Assembly: GCA_025462645.1 (NCBI GenBank)
Contig: JAOAPB010000092.1
Location: 1-55,287 of the forward strand
Source: Edaphobacter sp.
GTDB lineage: Bacteria > Acidobacteriota > Terriglobia > Terriglobales > Acidobacteriaceae
Length of the DNA: 55,287 bases
Direction: 5' to 3'
The position numbers were made by a program, and so were the translations under genes. Every line of letters starts with the position of its first letter. Positions within the stretch are counted from its first letter, which is position 1. This document shows positions 17,328 to 26,026 of the stretch, piece after piece. Under the pieces are notes generated by a model. The model was given only the letters and a program-made list of their open reading frames with translations. It did not search any database and was not told the origin of the DNA.

Positions 17328-18404
17328 ATGCAGGGAGCGGGGAGTGAGGCGATGCAGCGTGGTTCGCTGATGCTGCCTTCGGAGTCCGGGTTTCTGCCGG
17401 CGGAGCTGCCGGGGTTACGGAAGGCGGCGATCCTGATGGTGGCGCTGGGAGACGAGCTGGCAAAGACTCTGTTTCAGAGCTTGTCAGAGCTGGATGTGCA
17501 GCGGGTGACGGAGGAGATTACGCGGCTGGGCGAGGTTCCGGCAGCGCAGTTGACGCAGGTGCTGACGGAGTTCTACGGGTTGCTGGAGACGCAGCAGTAT
17601 ATGGTGCGTGGCGGGCCGGAGTATGCGCTGAAGGTTCTGACGGAGGCGTTCGGACTGAACAAGGCCGAGGAGCTGCTGGCACAGGTGCGGAAGATTCGCG
17701 AGCGGACGAATGGGGACATGGCTGCGCTGCAGAAGATGGACCCGCAGCAGTTGAGCAAGTTTCTGGAGACGGAGCATCCGCAGACGGTGGCGTTGGTGTT
17801 GGCGCATCTGGATGCGAAGCGGGGATCGGCGGTGCTGATGCAGCTGCAGCCAGCGATGCGGGTGGATGTGGTGCGCAGGCTGGCGGAGATGCGGCAGTTC
17901 TCGCCGGAGATGGCGCAGACGGTGGCGCTGGTGCTGCATAAGCGGATGGAGGGAATGGGGAAGGGTGGGAGGAAGTCCTACTCGGGCTTCAAGGCTGTGG
18001 CGGATCTGTTGAATCGCGTGGATCAGGCGGCGAGCAAGGGGATCCTCGAGGAGATTGAACACGAGGAGCCGCAGCTTGCGATCGGGATACGCAACCTGAT
18101 GTTTACGTTCGAGGATTTGACGACGGTTCCGCCTGAGAGCATTCGGGAGTTTCTGGCGGCCGCGGACAAGAGAGTGTTGGCGATGGCGTTGAAGGGCGGA
18201 CGAGACAATCTGAAGGCTCACCTGTTCAAGGCGATGAGCTCGCGCGCGGTGGAGATGCTGAAGGAAGATATGGATGCGCTGGGGCCGGTGCGGATGAAGG
18301 ATGTGGGACTGGCACAACAGGAGTTGCTGACGCTGGCTCGGCAGCTGGAGAGCGAGGGACGGATGATGCTGAAGATGGAGGTGGGCGATGATCTCACCCT
18401 CTGA
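17328..18404 (+). CDS. fliG: Flagellar motor switch protein FliG
   Basis: A 358-residue rotor protein that binds FliF, FliM and the stator. It has the three-domain order: N-terminal LPGLRKAAILMVALGDELAK; middle-domain EHPQTVALVLAHLDAKRGS, with the EHPQ motif that contacts FliM; and a C-terminal torque-generating domain with MFTFEDLTTVPPESIREFL and the charged helix DNLKAHLFKAMSSRAVEMLKEDM. The ATG at 17328, after AGGAGG, is preferred to an open frame beginning at 17283 inside fliF. It overlaps fliH by 17 bp. Confidence 0.96.
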   Translation: MQGAGSEAMQRGSLMLPSESGFLPAELPGLRKAAILMVALGDELAKTLFQSLSELDVQRVTEEITRLGEVPAAQLTQVLTEFYGLLETQQYMVRGGPEYALKVLTEAFGLNKAEELLAQVRKIRERTNGDMAALQKMDPQQLSKFLETEHPQTVALVLAHLDAKRGSAVLMQLQPAMRVDVVRRLAEMRQFSPEMAQTVALVLHKRMEGMGKGGRKSYSGFKAVADLLNRVDQAASKGILEEIEHEEPQLAIGIRNLMFTFEDLTTVPPESIREFLAAADKRVLAMALKGGRDNLKAHLFKAMSSRAVEMLKEDMDALGPVRMKDVGLAQQELLTLARQLESEGRMMLKMEVGDDLTL

Positions 18405-19122
18405 GTCTGTGGTGGAGCGTGTGGCTCCGGTGAGGTTGCTGGGTGGGGCGCTGCATGGAGCGAGGAAGGTGTCGCGACTGGAGTTTCATCCGGCGGAGAG
18501 GATATGGACTGAGTCTGCGGCGGCGGCTGAGGTGGCCTTCGATGCCGTGGACTCGGAGACCGAGCTGCAGGAGGAGATGGCCGCGATGGATGCGCGCCTG
18601 GAGCAGCAGGTGCAGCAGATGCAAATACAGGTGGAGGCGGCGCGGAGAGAAGCTCGTGCAGAGGCGAGGGAAGAGTGGGAGGAAGAGCTTGAGGAGCGAG
18701 TTGCGGTGGAGCGGACTCGGGTGCTGAGGGTGTGCGAGGAGTTTGAGCGGGAGCGCGCCAGATACTTTGCGGGAGTGGAGGCCGAGGTGGTGCGGTTGGC
18801 GCTGGCGATTGCGGCGCGGGTGCTGCACCGTGAGGTGAAGCTGGATCCGTTGATGTTGGCCGGAGTGGTGAGGGTTGCTCTGGATAGAGTCGCGGAGGAC
18901 AGTGGTGCGGTGCTGCGCGTGCCTGCTGCGGAGATGGAGAGTTGGCGGGGAGCGTTTGCGACAGGGGCGGAGGCTGCGGTGAGATTGATGGGCGATGAGC
19001 GTCTGGTTGCGGGAGAGTGCGTGCTTGAGACAAATGTGGGGAAGGTCGAGTTTGGCGTGAGCGCGCAGTTGGAGGAGATTGAAAAGGGGTTCTTCGACCT
19101 GTTGCAGCAGAGGCCGGCGTGA
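18388..19122 (+). CDS. fliH: Flagellar assembly protein FliH
   Basis: A 244-residue protein identified from position between fliG and fliI and from architecture. A variable N-terminus is followed by a long Glu/Arg-rich coiled coil (residues about 55-130, with MQIQVEAARREARAEAREEW) and a C-terminal domain with VVRLALAIAARVLHREVKL and the GECVLETNVGKVEFGV segment typical of FliH/YscL. It regulates the FliI ATPase and docks it to the export gate and the C-ring. The stop overlaps the fliI ATG (TGATG). Confidence 0.9.
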   Translation: MISPSESVVERVAPVRLLGGALHGARKVSRLEFHPAERIWTESAAAAEVAFDAVDSETELQEEMAAMDARLEQQVQQMQIQVEAARREARAEAREEWEEELEERVAVERTRVLRVCEEFERERARYFAGVEAEVVRLALAIAARVLHREVKLDPLMLAGVVRVALDRVAEDSGAVLRVPAAEMESWRGAFATGAEAAVRLMGDERLVAGECVLETNVGKVEFGVSAQLEEIEKGFFDLLQQRPA

Positions 19123-20459
19123 TGATCGTAGAACGGGATATAGAGCCGATGGCGCAGGCGAATCTTACGTCGTACTTTACGCAGTTGGCGGCGCGGCCGG
19201 CGTGGAGGTGGAGCGGGCGCGTGGTCGAGGCGAATGGGCAGACGGTGGAGGCCGAGGGGCCACTGTGCTCGGTTGGCGAGTGCTGCGAGATTGTCGATGG
19301 CGAGGGGCGGCGGCATCGGGCGGAGGTGATTGGCTTTCGGGGACGGCATGTGCTGGCGATGCCGATGGTGGCGACGCAGGGGATTCGATATGGCGACGCC
19401 GTGATGGCGATGGGGTCGACGCCGGCGATCGCTGTAGGCGAGCAGATGGAGGGAAGGATTCTGAATGCCTTGGGCGAGCCGCTGGATGGCGGATCTGCGC
19501 CGCGAGTTGCGCAGATGTGGCCGCTCGATGGCGCGGTGCCGCATCCGATGGAGCGGGAGACGATCAGGGAACCTTTGCAGACGGGGCTGCGGGTGCTGGA
19601 TGGAATGTTGACGGTGGGACGCGGGCAGAGGATTGGCATCTTCGGCGGATCGGGCGTGGGCAAGAGCACGCTGATCGGAATGATGACTCGAAATACAGCG
19701 GCCGATCTTACGGTCGTCGGGCTGGTGGGAGAGCGCGGGCGTGAGGTGAGGGAGTTTGTGGAGGACTCGCTGGGTGAGGAGGGGCGCAAGCGGTCAGTGG
19801 TTCTGGTGTCGACCTCGGACCAGAGCCCGCTGCTGCGGATGCGGGCGGCGATGGCGGCTACGGCGGTGGCGGAGTTTTATGCTGCTCGGGGCAAGCATGT
19901 GCTGTTGGTGCTGGATTCGCTGACGCGGTATGCCATGGCGGCGCGTGAGATTGGACTGGCGGCGGGGGAGCCTCCGGCGAGTAAGGGATATACCCCGAGT
20001 GTGTTCACGCGGCTGGCGAAGCTGGTGGAGCGGGCAGGTAACTTCAGGAATGGAAGTATCACGGCGTTCTATACGGTGTTGATGGAGGGGGACGACCAGC
20101 AGGATCCGGTGGTGGACGCGGTGCGGTCGTTTCTGGATGGGCATGTGGTGCTGTCGCGATCGATGGCTGCGGCGGGATGGTATCCGCCGGTGGATGTGCT
20201 GGATTCGCTGAGCCGGCTGATGCCGGCGGTGACGACGCCGGAGCATAGGGCACAGGCATCGACGGCGCGGAGATTGCTGGCGGCTCATGCGCGGTCGGAG
20301 GATCTGATTCGCATCGGCGCGTACAAGGCTGGGACAGACGATGAGCTGGATCGGGCGATGCGGGCGATGCCAATGCTACGGGAGTTCCTGGAGCAGGGAA
20401 GCACGGAGCGCGTGACGATGGATGAGACGGTCGCGCGGCTGAATGCGATGGAGCTTTAG
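19122..20459 (+). CDS. fliI: Flagellum-specific ATPase FliI
   Basis: A 445-residue type III export ATPase of the F1-beta-like family. The Walker A motif GGSGVGKST is at about residues 175-183. The catalytic glutamate region VGERGREVREF, Walker B VLLVLDSLTRYAMAAREIGL, and the signature GEPPASKGYTPSVF follow. The C-terminus ends with VTMDETVARLNAMEL. The ATG at 19122 overlaps the fliH stop by one base, with AGAGG eight bases upstream; a GTG at 19119 is an alternative. It works with FliH and FliJ to deliver substrates to FlhA/FlhB. Confidence 0.97.
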   Translation: MIVERDIEPMAQANLTSYFTQLAARPAWRWSGRVVEANGQTVEAEGPLCSVGECCEIVDGEGRRHRAEVIGFRGRHVLAMPMVATQGIRYGDAVMAMGSTPAIAVGEQMEGRILNALGEPLDGGSAPRVAQMWPLDGAVPHPMERETIREPLQTGLRVLDGMLTVGRGQRIGIFGGSGVGKSTLIGMMTRNTAADLTVVGLVGERGREVREFVEDSLGEEGRKRSVVLVSTSDQSPLLRMRAAMAATAVAEFYAARGKHVLLVLDSLTRYAMAAREIGLAAGEPPASKGYTPSVFTRLAKLVERAGNFRNGSITAFYTVLMEGDDQQDPVVDAVRSFLDGHVVLSRSMAAAGWYPPVDVLDSLSRLMPAVTTPEHRAQASTARRLLAAHARSEDLIRIGAYKAGTDDELDRAMRAMPMLREFLEQGSTERVTMDETVARLNAMEL

Positions 20460-20462
20460 AGG

Positions 20463-20933
20463 ATGCAGGCACGCCTGACGAAGTTGAAGCGTCTGGCTGC
20501 GCTGTATGGCGTGGTTGAGCGAATGCACTCGGTCGAGCTGCAACGTACGGCGGCGGCGGTGCACGAGGTGGAGCAGGCGGTTGCTATGCAACAGTCGGTG
20601 GCCCGCTCGGCCCGCTTCGATAGTCGCGAGGCGCTGATGACAGGGGATCGTTTGAGTTGGTCGCTGGCCAAGACGCAGCGGGAGACTGCTGAATGGAGAC
20701 AAGAGCGGCTGGAACAGATTCGACTGGAGCGTCAGGAGTTAAGCGACGTAGCGAAAGAACAATATGCCGCGAGCCGTGTGAAGAGTGAGCAGATGAAGAG
20801 TGTGGTGGATGGCGTGACGGTGAGAGCGGAGGCCGAGCAGGGGCGGCGGATGCAGGCTGCCACGGACGATCGCTTCCTGTCGCGAAGATTGTGGGTGGGT
20901 GCGCGGCATGAGGCTCGCAAGAGCAGTAGATGA
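20463..20933 (+). CDS. fliJ: Flagellar export protein FliJ
   Basis: A 156-residue, nearly all-helical protein three bases after fliI. Position, length and a two-stranded coiled-coil character (RLTKLKRLAALYGVVERMH, then QRETAEWRQERLEQIRLERQ) fit FliJ, the stalk of the export ATPase that links FliI to FlhA. Sequence conservation in this family is poor, so the call rests mainly on context. The C-terminus is basic (LWVGARHEARKSSR). The first transcriptional block seems to end here, since a sigma-54-type promoter follows. Confidence 0.82.
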   Translation: MQARLTKLKRLAALYGVVERMHSVELQRTAAAVHEVEQAVAMQQSVARSARFDSREALMTGDRLSWSLAKTQRETAEWRQERLEQIRLERQELSDVAKEQYAASRVKSEQMKSVVDGVTVRAEAEQGRRMQAATDDRFLSRRLWVGARHEARKSSR

Positions 20934-20962
20934 ACGGCTCCTAATACTTCAGTTGTTTCCTT

Positions 20963-20978
20963 TGGCATGTGGAATGCA
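20963..20978 (+). promoter_or_regulatory. Sigma-54 (-24/-12) promoter upstream of fliK
   Basis: TTGGCATGTGGAATGCAT matches the RpoN consensus YTGGCACGRNNNTTGCW with few changes and has the strict GG-N10-GC spacing (GG at 20964-20965, GC at 20976-20977). Transcription should start near 20989, just before the AGGAG ribosome site and the ATG at 21005. It makes fliK-flgD-flgE and the genes after them a candidate RpoN-dependent block, consistent with the sigma-54 activator at 12.3 kb. Confidence 0.8.
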
Positions 20979-21004
20979 TTTCTCCGATGTGAGGCAGGAG
21001 AGGC

Positions 21005-22783
21005 ATGAGCATGTTGGCCACGGGAGTTGCGATGTCGGTTGGAGTGGAGCAGGCTAATGCGCTTCAGGCACCGGCGCTCTCGGGCGATGGGAAGAATGAA
21101 TCTTTTGCAAAGAGCTTTGGCGAGCTTACTGCCGGCACAGTTGGAATGATGGCAACAATGGCCGGCGGACAGGCACAGACCGGCGATCTGAAAGGGAAGA
21201 CTGAGATTGTTCCGAAGAAGGTTAATGAGGCCGTTAGATCGACTGAGATGCTTGTGCAGGCGCCTGCAACCAAAGCGTCTTTAGTGTCTAAGGAAGAGAA
21301 GGCGAACGAGGGTGCAGTTGGTGCAAAGAACGTGGAGGCACCTGTGATCGTTCCGGCTGAGATAGAGGAAGGTATCGGCAAGAGTACAGCTCTTGCGAAG
21401 AACGTTGATGCCTCGGTGATTGCATCGGCTGGGACACAGACGGTATCTGCTAAGACTCCGGCGAAGACGGAAGGCGATCTTCCAGATGCTGCCGTTGATG
21501 TCGAAGAACCGCTGAGCGATCGACCGTCAGGTGATGTGAAGGGCGTACCCAACCTACCCTCTGGGGCTGCGGGAGAGACGAAGGAAGCCGGACCGGAGCT
21601 GGACGGAGTGAAGGCTGCGTTGGTGCGGCACTCGGATGCTTCGAAGCCGACACAACCTTTTTTGGTGCGAGATGAAGGAGAGCCTGGCAAGCCGAAACAG
21701 ACGACTGGCGGGGGAAGGGCCCAGGCGACTCCGTCGAAGAAAGAGACAAAGGACAAAGGAAACGCAATGGTGCCGGAGGGTGAGGCGAAGATCGCTGGAG
21801 TAACCGTCGACATTGCTGGAATGCAGGTGGTGACCGTTACCCCGCCGAATGGAGTGCCGGCAGTTATGGCTAAGCCAGATGCAATGGGCGAACTCTCGGA
21901 GAGCGGCGTCGGTTCGGTGGCTCCCACAACGTCAGCTCCCACAACCCCAAGGATGAGTGCTGGAGGTATGCCGGCTGTAGCGAATGGTCCCGGAAGTAAG
22001 GATCATGCGCGAGCCGGGAAGGTAGTGGTCAGTGGCAAGGGTGGCGAGGTTACCGGTGTGACGCCCAAACCTGGGGCGGATGCTGCGGAGACGAGAGTCG
22101 CCGCGACGACAGCGAAAGATCACAGCGAGATGAAGTCACAAGGAGTTGATGGAGTGACTGCGGCGCCGGCGATGCATGGCGTTACAAGCATGCCGGGGCA
22201 TATTGCTGGCGATAATGTTGCAGCCAGGTCACATGCGAATACGGCTGGCTCGATTGTGTCCGCTGTGCGGGATGGTTCGGTTGCCGGGGATAGGGCACCG
22301 ATTGCAGATGGGCCTCGAACGTTGGCGGCTTCACCTACAACACTTGAGGTTGGCATTGCCAACGGTACCCATGGATGGTTGAAGATCCGTGCCGAGATGA
22401 CCGGCGGCGGCACAGTGAATGCTTCGTTGTCGGCGGCTACCTCGGCGGGGCAGGAGATGCTGCATCGAGAGCTTCCTTCGCTAACGGCTTATCTACAGGA
22501 ACAACGAGTTGGGGTGAATGCGATCGCACTGCATACGACTACAACGGATACCGGATCGCAAGAGTTCAGAGGAGGCATGGATGGTAGCACCGCGCGTGGA
22601 CAGGCGCAGCAGAACGACAGTCAGAGAGGAGATGGGAGGCAGGAGGTGGCGGTGGGCTCCGGTCGCACAGACGAGGCCGTATCTTACGAGGGGTTCGGTG
22701 GAATCCATGTGGGTGGCTGGTTAGCCCCGGCCATCTACGCTGGAGGAACGGGTGGTGGAGGTTGGCTGAGCGTACGCGCTTGA
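21005..22783 (+). CDS. fliK: Flagellar hook-length control protein FliK
   Basis: A 592-residue secreted molecular ruler. The first ~440 residues are low-complexity, rich in Ala, Thr, Lys, Gly and Pro, as expected for the extended ruler segment. The C-terminal switch domain at about residues 445-515 has LEVGIANGTHGWLKIRAEM, then TVNASLSAATSAGQEMLHRE and LPSLTAYLQEQRVGVNAIAL, which is the FliK C-terminal pattern. A Gly/Gln-rich tail follows. It measures hook length and switches FlhB specificity. AGGAG lies six bases before the ATG, and a sigma-54-type promoter is immediately upstream. Neighbours flgD and flgE confirm the hook context. Confidence 0.87.
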   Translation: MSMLATGVAMSVGVEQANALQAPALSGDGKNESFAKSFGELTAGTVGMMATMAGGQAQTGDLKGKTEIVPKKVNEAVRSTEMLVQAPATKASLVSKEEKANEGAVGAKNVEAPVIVPAEIEEGIGKSTALAKNVDASVIASAGTQTVSAKTPAKTEGDLPDAAVDVEEPLSDRPSGDVKGVPNLPSGAAGETKEAGPELDGVKAALVRHSDASKPTQPFLVRDEGEPGKPKQTTGGGRAQATPSKKETKDKGNAMVPEGEAKIAGVTVDIAGMQVVTVTPPNGVPAVMAKPDAMGELSESGVGSVAPTTSAPTTPRMSAGGMPAVANGPGSKDHARAGKVVVSGKGGEVTGVTPKPGADAAETRVAATTAKDHSEMKSQGVDGVTAAPAMHGVTSMPGHIAGDNVAARSHANTAGSIVSAVRDGSVAGDRAPIADGPRTLAASPTTLEVGIANGTHGWLKIRAEMTGGGTVNASLSAATSAGQEMLHRELPSLTAYLQEQRVGVNAIALHTTTTDTGSQEFRGGMDGSTARGQAQQNDSQRGDGRQEVAVGSGRTDEAVSYEGFGGIHVGGWLAPAIYAGGTGGGGWLSVRA

Positions 22784-22849
22784 AGGAATGAGGGCGAACA
22801 GAGTTATGGAGCGGCAGGACTAACAGAACTACGGGACTATGGAGGCTGG

Positions 22850-23218
22850 ATGATGGATGGGACGCAGATAAATTCAATTACGGGAGTGGGGTCGGCTGCA
22901 GCGCAGCGGGTTGCGTCGGCGCTTGCTCCACAGGGTGCCGGATTGCAGGCCAACCCGAAGGCAGCTTCGACGACGGACGGCACGGGAAGTAGCACTACAC
23001 AGAGCAACAGCGGAGGAGCGACGATCACCGGAAACGACTTTCTTACGCTGCTGGTGACCGAGTTGAAAAATCAGGATCCTACGCAGCCGACCGACCCAAA
23101 CGCTTACATTCAACAGCTGGTGGGTGTGAACAGCTTGCAGCAGTTGATCCAGATCAATCAGGGAATCACTTCGCTGGGTACGACTCCACCGACGACTCCA
23201 CCGACGACGACGAACTGA
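22850..23218 (+). CDS. flgD: Short flagellar hook-cap protein FlgD (N-terminal domain only)
   Basis: A 122-residue protein whose core GNDFLTLLVTELKNQDPTQP, then ..YIQQLVGVNSLQQLIQINQGI, is the N-terminal domain of FlgD, the scaffold on which hook subunits polymerise. Enterobacterial FlgD is about twice as long and has Tudor- and Fn3-like C-terminal domains. Here the chain ends after a Thr/Pro tail (PTTPPTTTN). Short FlgD forms exist in some phyla, so it may be functional. The stop codon lies in the first copy of an 8-bp tandem repeat. GGAGG precedes the ATG. It is followed by flgE. Confidence 0.9.
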   Translation: MMDGTQINSITGVGSAAAQRVASALAPQGAGLQANPKAASTTDGTGSSTTQSNSGGATITGNDFLTLLVTELKNQDPTQPTDPNAYIQQLVGVNSLQQLIQINQGITSLGTTPPTTPPTTTN

Positions 23219-23236
23219 CGAACTGACGAACTGACG
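23209..23236 (+). repeat. 8-bp tandem repeat at the flgD stop codon
   Basis: GACGAACT is repeated just over three times (GACGAACTGACGAACTGACGAACTGACGAAATG), spanning the flgD TGA. The stop is in the first copy, so loss or gain of later units would not alter FlgD. It changes the spacing to flgE and is a slippage-prone spot. Confidence 0.7.
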
Positions 23237-23311
23237 AAATGCGGAACCCGTTCTGAGGATGTGCGGACGACGGCAACGAAACCTCAACCAGGAACTACAA
23301 AAGGAGAACTA

Positions 23312-24541
23312 ATGGCATCTTTTTCGATAGCGCTGACCGGATTGCAGGCCAATACGATTGCTCTGAATACGATCGGCAACAATCTGGCGAATATGAACAC
23401 GACGGCATTCAAGAAGCAGAGCACAACCTTCGAGGATCTTTTTTACCAGCAGATGGGGACGTCAGGATCGAACAATCCGCTGCAGGTTGGAGTGGGGACC
23501 AAGGTCTCCGGCACGGCGACGAACTTTCTTCAGGGAAGCATGTCGACGACGGCAAAATCAACCGATATGGCAATCAGGGGAGATGGGTTCTTCGTGGTGC
23601 AGCAGGGAGGGGTCCAGTCTCTGACACGGGCGGGGAACTTTCAGCTGGATTCGTCGGGGAACCTGACAACCGTAAATGGGGAGCAGGTGATGGGATATCC
23701 CGCACCGGGCGGAGTGGTGAATGCAAATGCGGGGCTGGTGCCACTGACGGTACCAATCGGCGTGAATCAGGCGGCGCAGGCGACGCAGAACTTCTCCTTG
23801 ACGGGGAATCTGGATGCAGGAGCGACTACGGGCACGTCGTATTCGACTCCGGTGAAGATGTACGACTCTCTCGGTTCAAGCCATGCGGCGTCGGTGACTT
23901 ACACCAAGACGGGAGCGAATACCTGGGATTATGCGGTGACGCTGCCTGCGGGTGAGGCAACGGGAACGCCGGTGAACAATACGGGGACGCTTACATTCGA
24001 TTCGGCCGGAAAGCTGGTGACTCCAGCTGCGAATGTAGCAGGCATCCAATTTCCAGGGCTTGCCAATGGCGCGAGCAATCTTAGTTTCAATTGGAATTTG
24101 TACAACAGCACCGGGGTTGCGACGATTGGTCAATCGAGTGCAGCCTCGAGTGGGACAGCGCAGTCCCAGGATGGGTCTCCGAGCGGAACCTATCAGAGTT
24201 TCACTGTGGACGCGAACGGCGTGATCTCGGCTGCATTCAGCAATGGAAACACGACGAACATCGGGCAGGTGGCTGTGGCGAAGGTGACCAACACCGAGGG
24301 TCTGGTGATGACGGGGAATAATAATTACATGACGACGGCGGCGTCGGGAGCAGCGAGTATTGGCGTTGCCGGTGCAGGTGGTCGCGGAACGATTCAGGAC
24401 TCGGCACTGGAGCAGTCGAACGTAGATATCTCGACGGAGTTCGCGGATCTGATCATCGCCCAGCGCGCCTTCCAGGCTAACTCGAAGACGGTGACGACGT
24501 TCGACTCGGTGACGCAGGACACGATTGCGATGATTCGGTAG
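23312..24541 (+). CDS. flgE: Flagellar hook protein FlgE
   Basis: A 409-residue hook subunit. The N-terminal axial motif is SIALTGLQANTIALNTIGNN, with LANMNTTAFKKQ. The body contains the FlgE signatures MAIRGDGFFVVQQGG and TRAGNFQLDSSGNL, and a variable Thr/Gly/Asn-rich D1/D2 region. The C-terminal axial helix is QSNVDISTEFADLIIAQRAF, followed by QANSKTVTTFDSVTQD. The ATG at 23312 is preferred because AAAGGAG sits six bases upstream and the axial motif follows directly. It forms the universal joint between rod and filament. The following 201 bp contain no gene and only a weak sigma-54-like match. Confidence 0.96.
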   Translation: MASFSIALTGLQANTIALNTIGNNLANMNTTAFKKQSTTFEDLFYQQMGTSGSNNPLQVGVGTKVSGTATNFLQGSMSTTAKSTDMAIRGDGFFVVQQGGVQSLTRAGNFQLDSSGNLTTVNGEQVMGYPAPGGVVNANAGLVPLTVPIGVNQAAQATQNFSLTGNLDAGATTGTSYSTPVKMYDSLGSSHAASVTYTKTGANTWDYAVTLPAGEATGTPVNNTGTLTFDSAGKLVTPAANVAGIQFPGLANGASNLSFNWNLYNSTGVATIGQSSAASSGTAQSQDGSPSGTYQSFTVDANGVISAAFSNGNTTNIGQVAVAKVTNTEGLVMTGNNNYMTTAASGAASIGVAGAGGRGTIQDSALEQSNVDISTEFADLIIAQRAFQANSKTVTTFDSVTQDTIAMIR

Positions 24542-24742
24542 AGGTATAGAAAGTCCTGGCAGGAGATCGGCGGAGCGAGTACGGGGCCGAAGAGTGGTCC
24601 CGTACTGGCTACCGGTCTTCCATTCAGACAGCGGTTCTCTCTGTGCCCTGGAGTGGAGGAGAACCAGCTTTGTCCATTCGTGAAGATTCGCTAATGTTCC
24701 TGCGTCAGGAGATGGCTACCTGTTTGCAGTGTCTCTGGCATC

Positions 24743-25297
24743 ATGGCTACTTCTTCTCCTGTTGTTCAAGGCAGTTCTGTTTCTGAGCCGGTGAAGCTCC
24801 CGGTCGGCACACTGCTGATTGCTGTCGTGCTGGGAGTCGTGGTTGCGACTCTGGGTGTTGGGGGAATTGTCTACTACCTCGCACGTTCCGGCAGGCTGCC
24901 GATGCAGAGTGGAGCGACTGCCAAGGCTGAACCTCCAGGGGTGGTCGCAACACATGCGATGGTTCTGGATCCTCTTCTGGTGAACCTGGCCGATAGTGGT
25001 GGGAACGCGTATCTGCGAGTGGGACTGACGCTGCGTGTGGCTGATGTAGCCGATAAAAATGGCGCGAAACCTAAAGAGGAAAAGAGCAGCGACGGCAAAG
25101 GCGGCAAGGATGGCGAGCCCGTGGCTGCGGTGCGTGACACGGCACTGGCTGTGCTTGGCCGACAGACCTCCGAAGAGCTACTGGCGACCGACGGCAAAGA
25201 GCGCTTGAAGTCTGAATTGAAGACGGCTCTCGCTGCACGCAATGTGGATTTGAAGGTAACGGATCTGTTCTTCACGGAGTTTCTGGTACAGCGGTAG
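24743..25297 (+). CDS. fliL: Flagellar basal body-associated protein FliL
   Basis: A 184-residue inner-membrane protein. One N-terminal transmembrane helix (GTLLIAVVLGVVVATLGVGGIVYYLA) at about residues 19-44 is followed by a periplasmic FliL domain with LDPLLVNLADSGGNAYLRVGLTL. The C-terminus NVDLKVTDLFFTEFLVQR closely matches the FliL ending. A Lys/Asp/Gly-rich insert lies at about residues 105-125. FliL rings the stator units and increases torque. No clear ribosome site precedes the ATG. Confidence 0.92.
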   Translation: MATSSPVVQGSSVSEPVKLPVGTLLIAVVLGVVVATLGVGGIVYYLARSGRLPMQSGATAKAEPPGVVATHAMVLDPLLVNLADSGGNAYLRVGLTLRVADVADKNGAKPKEEKSSDGKGGKDGEPVAAVRDTALAVLGRQTSEELLATDGKERLKSELKTALAARNVDLKVTDLFFTEFLVQR

Positions 25298-25333
25298 CTC
25301 GTGTAAAGGCAATGGCTGTGAGCGGGGGAGAGT

Positions 25334-25675
25334 ATGGCGGATACGGAACTCATATCGGGTGACACGGCGTTGGCTGCTTTGGCGGCTGGACCAGAGCCGG
25401 TTCGGGCGGTGCCGGAGATTCCAGGAATGGCGCGGATTGAGGAGCATTCGGCGTGGCCTGTGCTGTCACGTCTGACGGTGACCCTGACGGCGGGAATACC
25501 GCTGAATCGGTTTAAGGTACGGGATCTGTTGCGGCTGGAGACAGGACAGGTGATTGAGAGCGTGTGGCCGGATACGGAGGATGTACCGGTGAAGGCAGGG
25601 CAGGTCCAGCTGGGTTGGAGCGAGTTTGAGGTGGTCGAGCAAGAGTTGGCTGTGCGTTTGACACGATTGGCTTAG
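25334..25675 (+). CDS. fliN: SpoA/FliN-family C-ring protein (first copy)
   Basis: A 113-residue protein ending in a SpoA domain: SRLTVTLTAGIPLNRFKVRD, then LLRLETGQVIESVWPDTEDVPVKAGQVQLGWSEFEVVEQELAVRLTRL in outline. This is the FliN/FliM C-terminal fold that stacks in the C-ring and docks FliH. It lies between fliL and fliO, a common place for FliN. A second, more typical FliN follows fliM at 33.3 kb, so the cluster encodes two SpoA proteins in addition to FliM. This copy may be specialised for the export apparatus, which is inference. GGGGGAG precedes the ATG. Confidence 0.85.
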   Translation: MADTELISGDTALAALAAGPEPVRAVPEIPGMARIEEHSAWPVLSRLTVTLTAGIPLNRFKVRDLLRLETGQVIESVWPDTEDVPVKAGQVQLGWSEFEVVEQELAVRLTRLA

Positions 25676-25720
25676 TGAGTGGTTTTGAATTTAGCCAAAA
25701 AGATACGAAGGAGTGAGTGG

Positions 25721-26026
25721 ATGCAGCTTTTGCAGAGTATGGGACGAACCAGCAGCACGGGGAAGGCTTGGGAGATGCAGGGTGTGATCGGTTGGGTGTT
25801 TGCTCGCCTGAGCGGTTGGCAGAGTGAACGCGTAGCGCAGCGTAAGCAGATGCAACTGGTGGAGACGCTGTCGCTCGGTGGGAAGAGGCAGTTGATGTTG
25901 GTGACGTGCGGTGGAGAACACTTTCTGGTTGGAGGCGGCCTTGAGAGTGTGGAGACGATTGTGCGAGTGAGAGCTGAGATTTCGCCGGAAGTGACGGCAC
26001 AGTGCAGGGAAGAGATATGCCGGTAA
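25721..26026 (+). CDS. fliO: FliO-like flagellar export protein without an obvious membrane helix
   Basis: A 101-residue protein placed directly before fliP, the usual FliO location. Its C-terminal half (QMQLVETLSLGGKRQLMLVTCG, then GEHFLVGGGLESVETIVRV in outline) matches the FliO cytoplasmic domain pattern: 'leu-gly-lys-arg' followed by a ligand-like beta region. The usual N-terminal transmembrane segment is absent; the N-terminus WEMQGVIGWVFARLSGW is only an amphipathic helix. The ATG at 25721 with AGGAG seven bases upstream is better than the GTG at 25679, and the longer form adds no membrane helix. FliO helps FliP assemble into the export gate. Confidence 0.78.
   Translation: MQLLQSMGRTSSTGKAWEMQGVIGWVFARLSGWQSERVAQRKQMQLVETLSLGGKRQLMLVTCGGEHFLVGGGLESVETIVRVRAEISPEVTAQCREEICR

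Noticed and set aside
18218..19789. 523-codon open frame antisense to fliG/fliH/fliI
   Set aside because: Ser/Pro/Arg-rich composition, no motif, and it lies opposite three clear flagellar genes.
24555..24575. Second sigma-54 promoter candidate CTGGCAGGAGATCGGC before fliL
   Set aside because: Spacing fits GG-N10-GC, but the -12 element is CGGC instead of TTGC and several consensus positions fail.
24712..24790. Small upstream frame overlapping the fliL start
   Set aside because: AGGAG abuts its ATG with no spacer and the encoded 24 residues show no conservation signal; leader peptide not supported.
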